Of a stretch of DNA of 46,397 nt, positions 1-7,740 are shown one piece after another. A program made the position numbers and the translations under genes. Source of the stretch: an uncultured Lachnospiraceae bacterium (lineage in GTDB: Bacteria > Bacillota > Clostridia > Lachnospirales > Lachnospiraceae); assembly GCA_947037115.1 (NCBI GenBank), contig CAMQTN010000013.1, forward strand, positions 1 through 46,397. The letters run 5' to 3'. Numbering within the stretch: position 1 is the stretch's first letter; each line of letters begins with the position of its first letter. The notes beneath the pieces are model-generated. The model searched no databases, was not told the origin of the DNA, and saw only the letters and a program-made list of their open reading frames with translations.

Positions 1-41
1 AGCGCTAGTCTCGTGGGCTCGGAGATGTGTATAAGAGACAG
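1..41. other. Residual Nextera sequencing adapter
   Basis: Bases 8-41 match, from memory, the Illumina Nextera read-2 transposase adapter, including the 19-bp Tn5 mosaic end (AGATGTGTATAAGAGACAG, 23-41). Bases 1-7 (AGCGCTA) would then be part of the i7 index. This is library-derived sequence left at a contig end, not genomic DNA; true genomic sequence starts at about 42. It also indicates that the window begins at a contig boundary. Confidence 0.97.
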
Positions 42-128
42 ATTATGAGTCTGTCCATAAATATCATACACTATTTTCCCGAAAAACAGTAGTAATTTCA
101 TAAAAAATACTAACTTTACTGATTTTTA

Positions 129-137
129 TGCTATAAT
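129..137 (+). promoter_or_regulatory. Extended -10 promoter of trmB-trxA
   Basis: The string TGCTATAAT is a perfect extended -10 element (TGnTATAAT), 76 bp upstream of the trmB start. No good -35 hexamer is seen at 17 bp (ACTAAC at 109-114), which is tolerated by extended -10 promoters. It would drive trmB and probably trxA. Confidence 0.5.
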
Positions 138-213
138 GTACGCGATAGAGCAAAGCGGAACAGAGTGCGCATTGTGAAGAAGAGCAGCCCGCGAATAAAA
201 GGATATCATACAG

Positions 214-852
214 ATGAGACTACGAAACGTAACAGGATCAAGAGAAGTGATTGCAGAGAGCGATTATGTCATACACAGCCCGCAGGAAAAACGTGGAAAC
301 TGGCATGAGGTTTTTGGAAATGACAATCCCATCCGCATAGAAATCGGCATGGGAAAGGGCCGTTTTATTATGGATCTGGCAAGACAGAATCCCGGTATCA
401 ATTATGTGGGGATTGAGAAATTTTCAAGCGTTTTAATCCGCGGGGTGCAGAAGCAGGAGGCAGACCCGCTGCCGAATCTCTATTTTATCCGTATGGAGGC
501 GGAGGAGATTGAGTCGGTATTTGATGCGGGCGAGGTGGATCGTATTTATCTGAATTTTTCCGATCCGTGGCCCAAGGACAGGCATGCCAAACGTCGTCTT
601 CCCTCCCGTGAATTTTTACGGCGGTACGGAGAAATACTAATACCGGGCGGTGTGGTTGAGTTTAAGACGGACAACCGCGAATTGTTTCAGTTTGCATTGG
701 AGGAACTGGAGCCGGCAGGCTGGAAAATTCTGCAAATGACGGAGGATCTGCATCATGATGCGCAGATGATGAAGGGAAACGTCATGACAGAGTATGAAGA
801 GCGGTTTTCCTCAAAGGGAAATCCGATTTATAAGTATATCATTGCAAGATAA
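214..852 (+). CDS. trmB: tRNA (guanine-N7-)-methyltransferase
   Basis: Predicted cytoplasmic SAM-dependent enzyme that methylates N7 of G46 in the tRNA variable loop. The 212-residue length is normal for bacterial TrmB. The SAM-binding glycine motif IEIGMGKGRF lies near residues 43-52, and the family signature NFSDPWPKDRHAKRRL near residues 114-129. The C-terminal half carries the EFKTDN motif expected before the last strand. AAAGG about 10 nt upstream supports the ATG at 214. trxA follows after 57 nt on the same strand, so the two are probably co-transcribed, although no functional link is implied. Confidence 0.95.
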   Translation: MRLRNVTGSREVIAESDYVIHSPQEKRGNWHEVFGNDNPIRIEIGMGKGRFIMDLARQNPGINYVGIEKFSSVLIRGVQKQEADPLPNLYFIRMEAEEIESVFDAGEVDRIYLNFSDPWPKDRHAKRRLPSREFLRRYGEILIPGGVVEFKTDNRELFQFALEELEPAGWKILQMTEDLHHDAQMMKGNVMTEYEERFSSKGNPIYKYIIAR

Positions 853-909
853 AGACGGAAAAACAATTGCGGTGAATCCGTATCAAAAAAAGAAAGAGAG
901 GATATGCAG

Positions 910-1227
910 ATGGAGTACAAATTTACGGCTGACAATTTTGAAAGCGAGGTTTTAAAATCAGAAATTCCCGTGCTTGTGGATTTCTACGCAGACTGGTGCG
1001 GCCCCTGTAAGATGATGGCGCCGGTGATTGCGCAGATGGCTGAGAAATATGACGGGAAGGTGAAAGTGGGGAAATGCAATATTGACGAGGAAGATGGTCT
1101 TGCCAGAATGCATCGGGTAATGAACATTCCTAATATGAAAATTTTTGTAGGCGGAGAGACTGTGGAAAGTATCGTGGGGGCTGTTTCCCAGGAGGAGCTG
1201 GAGGAGGAGCTTAAGAAAGTATTGTAA
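910..1227 (+). CDS. trxA: Thioredoxin
   Basis: A small cytoplasmic protein disulfide reductase of 105 residues. The active-site motif WCGPC is intact, within FYADWCGPCKMM. The cis-proline region reads NIPNMKIF; the residue after the proline is Asn rather than the usual Thr, a mild divergence. Start choice: an ATG at 904 lies only 2 nt from the AGAGAGG ribosome site (895-901), whereas the ATG at 910 lies 8 nt away and gives a normal thioredoxin N-terminus (MEYKFTADNF), so 910 is preferred. It lies behind trmB and ends at a strong bidirectional terminator. Confidence 0.93.
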   Translation: MEYKFTADNFESEVLKSEIPVLVDFYADWCGPCKMMAPVIAQMAEKYDGKVKVGKCNIDEEDGLARMHRVMNIPNMKIFVGGETVESIVGAVSQEELEEELKKVL

Positions 1228-1229
1228 TA

Positions 1230-1271
1230 AAAAGGGGCTGTCGCACGAGTCGATCGTGTACAGCCCCTTTT
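1230..1271. terminator. Bidirectional terminator, trxA / antiporter
   Basis: A 12-bp perfect stem (AAAAGGGGCTGT at 1230-1241 with ACAGCCCCTTTT at 1260-1271) encloses an inner CACGA/TCGTG stem. The A tract on one side and the T tract on the other let it terminate both the convergent trxA and antiporter transcripts. Confidence 0.9.
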
Positions 1272-1293
1272 CTGCCCGATTGCAGATTGAATG

Positions 1294-2484
1294 TCAGACA
1301 GGAACGCTGGACGTCTTTTCTTCTTTACTATACAGGAATTTCAATATAATCGGCGTCGCAATGGAGGACAACAGGATCAGCAGGATCACCGCCATGAAAT
1401 AATCGGCGGTTAAAAGGCCTGCCGCCAGCCCTTTCTGTGCAACGATCAGGGCCACCTCCCCACGGGTCATCATACCCACACCGATTTTCAGCGAATCAGA
1501 AAAGGTGTAACGACAGAGTTTGGAAGCCAGGCCACAGCCGACAATCTTGGCAAGCAGTGCGACAACTACGAAACAGATACAGAAGGCGAACAGGGTGGAG
1601 TCCATTGCATCAAAATTGGTTTTCAGTCCGATGCTGGCGAAGAAGAGCGGGCCAAAGATCATGTAGGAGCTCACGTCCACTTTTCGTTCTATGTAAGTAT
1701 TGTCGCTTAGGTTGCAGAGAACAATACCAGCAATATATGCGCCCGTGATATCCGCTATGCCAAAAAACTTTTCCGCCACATAGGAAAGGGCGAAACAGAA
1801 GGCCAGAGCGACGATGGGGATTCGTCTTGTGTGCGGATAACGGCGGTCCAGAGCCATAAAGATTTTGAAGAGGATCAGGCCGCCTACGATTGCGATAAAG
1901 AAGAAAATAACGGTTTTTAAGATCACCATACCCGGATGGGAATCCGGTGATTTAAATCCAATGACAAATGTAAGTACAATGATACCGATCACGTCGTCTA
2001 TAATGGCGGCGCTGACAATAGTGGTTCCCACCTTGCTCTTGATTTTACCTAATTCCTGCAGCGCGGCCACGGTAATACTTACGCTGGTAGCGGTCATGAT
2101 GGTGCCGATAAAGACGGCCTTAAAAAATTCTTCGCTTCCCCAGGGAGCAAAGCCGTAAAAGCCCATATATAAGAGCGCGCCCAGTGCCAATGGGACGAAC
2201 ACGCCGGCGCAGGCGATCAGAAGGGCGATGGGGCCGGTTTTAACCAGCTCTTTTAAGTCTGTCTCGAGTCCCACCTCAAACATCAGGAGCACAACGCCAA
2301 TCTCTGCCATCTGTGTGATGAAGTCTGATTGGTTGACCCAGCCCAGCACACAGGGACCGATCAGGAGTCCTGCCACAATTTGGCCGACGACCTGAGGGGC
2401 CTTACATTTTCTTGCTGCCATGCCGAACAGTTTAGCGGTAAAGATAATAATTGCCAGATCTTTTAACACTTCATAAGCTTCCAT
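1294..2484 (-). CDS. CPA2-type cation:proton antiporter
   Basis: An integral membrane protein of 396 residues with about 12 predicted hydrophobic segments. It resembles the Kef/NapA (CPA2) exchanger family: QVVGQIVAGLLIGP near residues 30-44, LLMFEVGLETD near 67-77, and the paired acidic ion-binding motif SAAIIDDVIGIIVL near 158-171. It has no C-terminal TrkA-N/TrkA-C regulatory domain, so it is the short, transport-domain-only form. It would exchange Na+ or K+ for H+ across the cytoplasmic membrane; the ion is not readable from sequence. GGGAGAAG upstream of the ATG is a good ribosome site, and a canonical promoter is seen (see 2536-2564). Monocistronic. Confidence 0.88.
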   Translation of the reverse strand: MEAYEVLKDLAIIIFTAKLFGMAARKCKAPQVVGQIVAGLLIGPCVLGWVNQSDFITQMAEIGVVLLMFEVGLETDLKELVKTGPIALLIACAGVFVPLALGALLYMGFYGFAPWGSEEFFKAVFIGTIMTATSVSITVAALQELGKIKSKVGTTIVSAAIIDDVIGIIVLTFVIGFKSPDSHPGMVILKTVIFFFIAIVGGLILFKIFMALDRRYPHTRRIPIVALAFCFALSYVAEKFFGIADITGAYIAGIVLCNLSDNTYIERKVDVSSYMIFGPLFFASIGLKTNFDAMDSTLFAFCICFVVVALLAKIVGCGLASKLCRYTFSDSLKIGVGMMTRGEVALIVAQKGLAAGLLTADYFMAVILLILLSSIATPIILKFLYSKEEKTSSVPV

Positions 2485-2535
2485 AATATCTTCTCCCTGT
2501 ATGAGTTATTCTTAAGTATATTTCCATCCCTAATA

Positions 2536-2564
2536 GTTATAGCCCCAAAATAGTATAATGTCAA
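2536..2564 (-). promoter_or_regulatory. SigA promoter of the antiporter gene
   Basis: Read on the minus strand, TTGACA (2564-2559), a 17-bp spacer and TATAAC (2541-2536) form a near-consensus housekeeping promoter about 52 bp upstream of the antiporter start. Confidence 0.75.
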
Positions 2565-2647
2565 CGCAAAGAATAGAAAATATCACGCATATATGGTATT
2601 TTAGACTTATGGATTGCGGTAAAAATATATGAGGAAATGAGGATGAA

Positions 2648-4213
2648 ATGATGAAGACAAAACAAAATCCAGTCCTGTACTCGGATTTCCCGGATCCTGA
2701 TATTATCAGGGTTAAAGATACTTATTATATGGCGAGTACAACAATGCACTTTATGCCGGGTTGTGATATTTTACGTTCCTATGACCTTTTGAACTGGGAA
2801 TTTATAACCCATGCATATGAGATGTTGGAAGATATTTCCGGACATCGGCTCGAAGGGGGAAAACATATTTACGGGCAGGGAATGTGGGCGCCGTCCTTAA
2901 GGTATCATGAGGGTGTTTTTTATATATGCTTTACAGCAAACGACACGCAAAAGACTTATCTTTTGACGGCACATGATCCGGCCGGGCCATGGAAGGTGGA
3001 TCATATAGAAGGATTTTATCATGACAGCTCCTTATTTTTTGACGAGGATGGGAAGGTATATATTGTGTATGGAAATACGGAACTGTATTTGACACAGCTT
3101 CGGACGGATCTGAAGGGGCCTCTTAAGGGAGGACTGCACAGAAGGCTTGTCCGGGATGAGGGAGAGCTTCATCTTGGTTATGAGGGTTCCCATCTGTATA
3201 AGAAGGATGGAAGATACTACCTGTTTACCTGCCATATCCCTGCCTGGGGCAATGAGAGAAAAACGGAGGATTGTTTTATTGCAGACTCTCTGGAGGGGGA
3301 GTTTCAGGGAAAATGTATCATAGATGATGATATGGGTTATCACAATCTTGGCGTTGCACAGGGCGGCATGGTGGATACCCCTGAGGGGGAATGGTATCTG
3401 TTCATGTTTCAGGACAGGGGCGCGGTCGGCAGAGTGCCTGTGGTGATGCCAATACATTTCGACGCCGCCGGATATCCTGTTATTGAGGGGGAAGGCAAGG
3501 TTCCGGTTCATGTATCGATACCCGGCAGCAGACCTGGCCATGGATACCTGCCTTTAAACGGAAGTGACGATTTTCTGTATCAGGCGGACAAAGAAGGTAA
3601 AGTACATTTAAAGCCATTTTGGCAGTTTAACCATAATCCGATAGACAGTCTGTGGTCTGTGACCGAGCGGCAGGGTGCGTTCCGGGTTTACACGGGAGAA
3701 TTGTGTGACCGTTTGCCGTTTGCGCATAATGTATTGACACAGAGAAGCTATGGGCCGGAATGTGCGGCCTGGGTTACAGTGGATGGAAGAGGGATGAAGG
3801 ATGGGGATTATGCCGGGATCTGTGCATGGATCGGATGTTACGGTGCGATTGCACTGACCAGAGATGCGGGGGACTATTATCTGGTGATGTTTGCAAGACC
3901 TGCGGCGGACGAGACAGTGCAGGCAGATCAGGGTTTTCTGGATCTTCCGATAGAATATGAAAGAATCCCTCTCCATGCTTCAAGTGTCACTCTGAAGGCA
4001 GCCCTGGATTTCAGGGACAAAAAGGATGTGGCCGATTTTTTCTATGAGGATAACGGAAGCTGGAAGATGCTTGGAATCCGTCACAGGCTCTATTTTAAGC
4101 TGGATCATTTTACCGGATGCAGATTCGGTCTTTTTACATACGCTACACGAGAATTCGGGGGCTGCGCCGATTTTATGAAGTTCAGGTATCAGGTTGGGGA
4201 AGAGAATGGGTAG
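2648..4213 (+). CDS. GH43 beta-xylosidase / alpha-L-arabinofuranosidase
   Basis: Predicted inverting glycosidase that removes xylose or arabinose from the non-reducing end of (arabino)xylo-oligosaccharides. The 521-residue protein has no signal peptide, so it acts in the cytoplasm on imported oligosaccharides. The N-terminal five-bladed propeller (about 1-300) carries the expected residues: base D16 in FPDPDI, pKa-modulating D126 in YHDSS, and acid E179 in GYEGSHLY. Residues about 330-515 form a C-terminal beta-sandwich typical of longer GH43 xylosidases. Start at 2648 has GAGG 5 nt upstream. It overlaps the sensor kinase gene by 8 nt, so it is the first gene of an operon with the YesMN pair. 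Xylosidase versus arabinofuranosidase specificity cannot be decided by eye. Confidence 0.88.
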   Translation: MMKTKQNPVLYSDFPDPDIIRVKDTYYMASTTMHFMPGCDILRSYDLLNWEFITHAYEMLEDISGHRLEGGKHIYGQGMWAPSLRYHEGVFYICFTANDTQKTYLLTAHDPAGPWKVDHIEGFYHDSSLFFDEDGKVYIVYGNTELYLTQLRTDLKGPLKGGLHRRLVRDEGELHLGYEGSHLYKKDGRYYLFTCHIPAWGNERKTEDCFIADSLEGEFQGKCIIDDDMGYHNLGVAQGGMVDTPEGEWYLFMFQDRGAVGRVPVVMPIHFDAAGYPVIEGEGKVPVHVSIPGSRPGHGYLPLNGSDDFLYQADKEGKVHLKPFWQFNHNPIDSLWSVTERQGAFRVYTGELCDRLPFAHNVLTQRSYGPECAAWVTVDGRGMKDGDYAGICAWIGCYGAIALTRDAGDYYLVMFARPAADETVQADQGFLDLPIEYERIPLHASSVTLKAALDFRDKKDVADFFYEDNGSWKMLGIRHRLYFKLDHFTGCRFGLFTYATREFGGCADFMKFRYQVGEENG

Positions 4214-6026
4214 ATACAGAGGAAAAGTGGAAAACATTATGAATGACTTTAATGTCAAGAAAAAGCTGATCATCATCTATGTTTTCTGTGTAATCATACC
4301 GTTGGTACTGACTGACAGCATAATCCTGTATATTTTGTATGATGCGGAAAAGAAGGAACAGCTCCACGAATCTGAGAATCTGGCAAATGCCGTCAGGTAC
4401 AATCTGGAATATACTTTTGAGGAAGTTGTTAAGGAGATGAACGATATCTACGTGGACAGTGAAATTAACAGCTTCCTGAATGAAAAGTATAAGAACGGAT
4501 ATGAGTTTTATGCCGCCAGTGTGGAGCTTTCCAGAAAAACGTCCCTGAATATGCCGGGCGGGTATGATATTTCCAATGTGGTGATTTATGCCGACAATGA
4601 TACCATAGTAAACGGCGGACATTTTTACCGGCTGTCTGAGGCAGAGAATACGGAGTGGTACCGCAAGTATCTGGAGTCAGGGAAGAATGTAACTTTTGTG
4701 TCCTATTATGTCGGTAAATCCGATATGTCTGCACTTTCCATGCGGCGGATCTCTCTGGTGAGACGTCTCGATTATTATAAAAAAGACAGCTGCGAAAAGA
4801 TTCTCAGGGTGGATTTGGATTATAACAGAATTGTCAGGGAGCTGGCCCAGATCAGTTACGGAAATAATATTTATGTGTGTCAGGGAGACAGGGTTCTGTT
4901 TTCCAACGGCGGACATTCCGGCAGCCAGGAGGATTTCCACAGGCTCACGGGGGAAGAGCCGGTCGCCTGCAAGAGATCGCTTGATTTGTACGGGCAGGAG
5001 ATTGACGTGCTGGTTTTGAAGCCGCAAAATTCCGTATTTCAGCAGTTAGAGAAGCATAGATCTTTAATTGTGTTTCTGGTGGTGGCAAATCTCCTTTTGC
5101 CGGTGATTATGGTTTCTGTGGTAAACAAATCCTTTACTCAAAGGCTTTGGGAGCTGGGAGCCGCTTTCGATCAGATACAGGGAGGCACTTTGCAGGGAAT
5201 AGCTAATGTAAGGGGTAAGGATGAAATCGGGATTCTGATGCAGAATTACAACCGCATGGTAAAAAGGATGAATGATCTGATCCAGCGGGTATATAAGGAC
5301 AGGCTGGAAAAGCAGGAAATAGATCTCGCCAGACAGAATGCGGAGCTTCTGGCGCTGCACAGCCAGATCAATCCCCATTTTCTTTTTAATGTGCTTGAGA
5401 GTATCCGGATGCGGTCATTGATTCAGGGGGAAGAAGTGACTGCGGGCATGATAGAAAAGCTGGCAATTTTGGAGCGTCAGAATATCAATTGGGCTTCCGA
5501 TCATGTAAGGCTGGAGGAGGAGATGAGTTTTGTGGGGGCATATCTGGAATTACAGCAGTACCGTTTTGGGAGCCGGCTGCGGTATGAGATCGATTTGCCT
5601 GAAGACTGTGCGGACTATTATATTCCCAAGCTGACACTGACTACCTTTGTGGAGAATGCCTGTGTACACGGCATGGAAAAGAAGGCGTCCACATGCTGGA
5701 TCTATGTGCGGGTCTATTTGAGGGGTTCCTTACTTTATATTGAGATAGAAGATACCGGCAGCGGCATGGAGGAGGAGACCGTACAGAAGATGAATGAGAG
5801 TATGCGTAATTGTTCCATTGATGATATCAAGGAAAACAAACATGTCGGTATTATCAATGCGTGTCTTCGTTTGAAGATGATTTCCGAAGGTAACGTGAAG
5901 TTCTTTCTGGAAAGTGAACCGGGCGTCGGCACCTTTATGACGATCAGGGTGGAATCTGAATATTTGCAGGCGAAAACGCAGAAAGGGAAGTACGATGATG
6001 ATGAAGGTAATGTTAGTGGACGATGA
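4206..6026 (+). CDS. YesM-family sensor histidine kinase
   Basis: A membrane sensor kinase of the family usually paired with YesN regulators in carbohydrate loci. Layout: TM1 near residues 22-45, an extracytoplasmic sensor domain to about 285, TM2 near 287-308, a HAMP linker, and the His_kinase domain with QINPHFLFN, in which H391 is the phospho-accepting histidine. An HATPase domain follows (VENACVHG N-box, DTGSGM G1-box). The start is ambiguous: ATG 4206 has GGGGA 5 nt upstream and overlaps the GH43 stop, while ATG 4239 (MNDFNVKKKL) looks like a typical family N-terminus but has a weaker ribosome site. The ligand is probably an oligosaccharide or the loaded binding protein, by context only. 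Confidence 0.92.
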   Translation: MGRYRGKVENIMNDFNVKKKLIIIYVFCVIIPLVLTDSIILYILYDAEKKEQLHESENLANAVRYNLEYTFEEVVKEMNDIYVDSEINSFLNEKYKNGYEFYAASVELSRKTSLNMPGGYDISNVVIYADNDTIVNGGHFYRLSEAENTEWYRKYLESGKNVTFVSYYVGKSDMSALSMRRISLVRRLDYYKKDSCEKILRVDLDYNRIVRELAQISYGNNIYVCQGDRVLFSNGGHSGSQEDFHRLTGEEPVACKRSLDLYGQEIDVLVLKPQNSVFQQLEKHRSLIVFLVVANLLLPVIMVSVVNKSFTQRLWELGAAFDQIQGGTLQGIANVRGKDEIGILMQNYNRMVKRMNDLIQRVYKDRLEKQEIDLARQNAELLALHSQINPHFLFNVLESIRMRSLIQGEEVTAGMIEKLAILERQNINWASDHVRLEEEMSFVGAYLELQQYRFGSRLRYEIDLPEDCADYYIPKLTLTTFVENACVHGMEKKASTCWIYVRVYLRGSLLYIEIEDTGSGMEEETVQKMNESMRNCSIDDIKENKHVGIINACLRLKMISEGNVKFFLESEPGVGTFMTIRVESEYLQAKTQKGKYDDDEGNVSGR

Positions 6027-7596
6027 ACCTTTCATATTACAGGGATTATCGGTGATTATCGACTGGGAAAAGGAAGGGTGTGAGATTGTAAAGAAGGCCT
6101 CTGACGGGCAGGAAGCGCTTCGCTATCTCAGAGAAAACGAGGTGGACCTGATTATTACGGATATCCGTATGCCGAAAATTAATGGTATTGAGCTTTTGGA
6201 GACGGTGAGGAATGAGAAGCTTTCTGAAGCCTATATTATTATTTTAAGCGGGTATAATGATTTTAAATATGCGCAGGCTGCAATCCGTTATTCCGCCATG
6301 GAATATATCCTGAAGCCGGTACAGAAGGAGCAGCTTATTGAAAATATCAGGCGGGTGGCAAAAAAACGGGAAAATATGATTCAGGAGGAAATGGACAGTC
6401 AGAGGATGCAGCGCGGATATCTGTTGCAGAATATGACGGCGCTGTTACAGGGCAAGGGAAAAGAACAGAACATATCCTATGTGAAAGAGAATTTCCGATG
6501 CGGCGGCGGGGTCAGATATCTTCATATCTGTCTGAATGATCTGTCGGCTTTGGATGAGATGTCGGATGAGGAAGTGTCGGAGTTGAAGGATAGGATTTAT
6601 GGACAGGTCTCCGGTTACCTGCGGGAGAATGAAGATCATCTGTTTAAGGATTTCTTTGTCTATGAAGAGGATTACGAAATCGGGTTTATTTACTGCGATT
6701 ATATGGCAAAGGAAAGAAACCTGTCGGAGGAGGAATTTATGAAGGCCCTGCAAAAGACAGCGCAGGGCGGCAGCGAGAAGCTGCCGGTAATACTGCTTGT
6801 GGGGAAGTGGGTGGAGGATATTGCAAAAGTTTCCCACTCTTACAGTTCCGCCTGTGTTCTTCGTTCCTTTAAAGGATTTCAGGATACGAAGAGTATTTAC
6901 TATTATGAAAAGGAAGTGCAGGTCAATCCCTCAAGGACAGTTCTGTGTATACAGTCTCTGAATGATCTGGTGAAAGCTGTCGAACAAAACGACACACTTC
7001 TGATCAATAAGAGTGTGGATGCGCTTTTTGTGGAGATGGACAGATTGGACAGGACCAGGGAAACGGTGACAATGAATCTGAACTGGCTGATTTTCCGATT
7101 ATTAAATCTGGCTACGGAGCAGGATGAATCTGTGAATCAGGATGAGGTACTTTCCTATATCAGTGAAAGCGTGTCCAAGGAGGAAATTATCCGCGGCAGC
7201 AGGGTTCATATGCGTAAGTTTGCCTGTGAGTGCGCCGAGTATCTGGTACAGCTTCGCAAGAATGTCTCCGGGGGAATCCTGACGGAAATTGAGAATGAAG
7301 TGAAGGAGCGCTATATGGAAAATCTGACACTGCGGGAGCTGGGACAGAAATATTATATCAACAGTTCCTATCTGGGCCAGATTTTCCGCAAGCGGTACGG
7401 GCAGTCCTTTAAAAATTATCTGAATAATTACAGGATTAAGGAGGCGGCATCCCAGCTGATCAGAACCGATAAGAAAATCAGCAGGATTGCCGAGGATGTG
7501 GGATACCGCGACCTGGATTATTTTATCAGCCGCTTTATTGAGCAGGAGGGCTGTACGCCTTCCCGGTACCGGAAGAGCGCAAGGGAGGAAGAATAG
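5995..7596 (+). CDS. YesN-family AraC-type response regulator
   Basis: Cytoplasmic response regulator of 533 residues, partner of the upstream kinase with which it overlaps by 32 nt. The receiver domain is residues 1-125, with acidic pocket DDE near 10-12, phospho-acceptor D56 in ITDIRMP, and K105 in the LKPV motif. A variable middle region (about 130-425) is followed by a C-terminal AraC double helix-turn-helix (SSYLGQIFRKRYG and the closing DYFISRFIEQEGCTPSRYR). Three in-frame ATGs (5995, 5998, 6001) follow GGGAAG, so the exact start may differ by two codons. It most likely activates the binding-protein/permease genes downstream. Confidence 0.93.
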   Translation: MMMKVMLVDDEPFILQGLSVIIDWEKEGCEIVKKASDGQEALRYLRENEVDLIITDIRMPKINGIELLETVRNEKLSEAYIIILSGYNDFKYAQAAIRYSAMEYILKPVQKEQLIENIRRVAKKRENMIQEEMDSQRMQRGYLLQNMTALLQGKGKEQNISYVKENFRCGGGVRYLHICLNDLSALDEMSDEEVSELKDRIYGQVSGYLRENEDHLFKDFFVYEEDYEIGFIYCDYMAKERNLSEEEFMKALQKTAQGGSEKLPVILLVGKWVEDIAKVSHSYSSACVLRSFKGFQDTKSIYYYEKEVQVNPSRTVLCIQSLNDLVKAVEQNDTLLINKSVDALFVEMDRLDRTRETVTMNLNWLIFRLLNLATEQDESVNQDEVLSYISESVSKEEIIRGSRVHMRKFACECAEYLVQLRKNVSGGILTEIENEVKERYMENLTLRELGQKYYINSSYLGQIFRKRYGQSFKNYLNNYRIKEAASQLIRTDKKISRIAEDVGYRDLDYFISRFIEQEGCTPSRYRKSAREEE

Positions 7597-7620
7597 AAAA
7601 AGAAGAAATACAGGAAAAGG

Positions 7621-7660
7621 CCCGGTAAATTCTAACAGCTAGAATTTGCCGGGTTTATTT
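7621..7660 (+). terminator. Terminator after the yesN-type gene
   Basis: A 14-bp stem with one G-U pair (7621-7634 with 7640-7653), a 5-nt loop and TTTATTT downstream. It separates the GH43-kinase-regulator operon from the transporter operon. Confidence 0.88.
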
Positions 7661-7675
7661 ATGGAGTTTATCGGG

Positions 7676-7703
7676 TTGAAGGTTTTCGTCCATGTAATAA
7701 AAT
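7676..7703 (+). promoter_or_regulatory. Candidate promoter of the ABC transporter operon
   Basis: TTGAAG (7676-7681), a 16-bp spacer and TAAAAT (7698-7703) lie 37 bp upstream of the binding-protein start, directly after the terminator. The -35 is weak at its 3' side, consistent with a promoter that needs an activator such as the YesN-type regulator. Confidence 0.4.
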
Positions 7704-7740
7704 TGTAATATCACAAAAAATCATGAGGGAGGATGAACGA

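Noticed and set aside
8..41. Tn5/IS50-like transposon end
   Set aside because: The mosaic end is joined to the Nextera adapter tail, so it comes from library preparation.
2485..2647. Catabolite (cre) site before GH43
   Set aside because: No match to the WTGNAANCGNWNNCW pattern was found by eye here or before the binding-protein, GH127 and GH3 genes.
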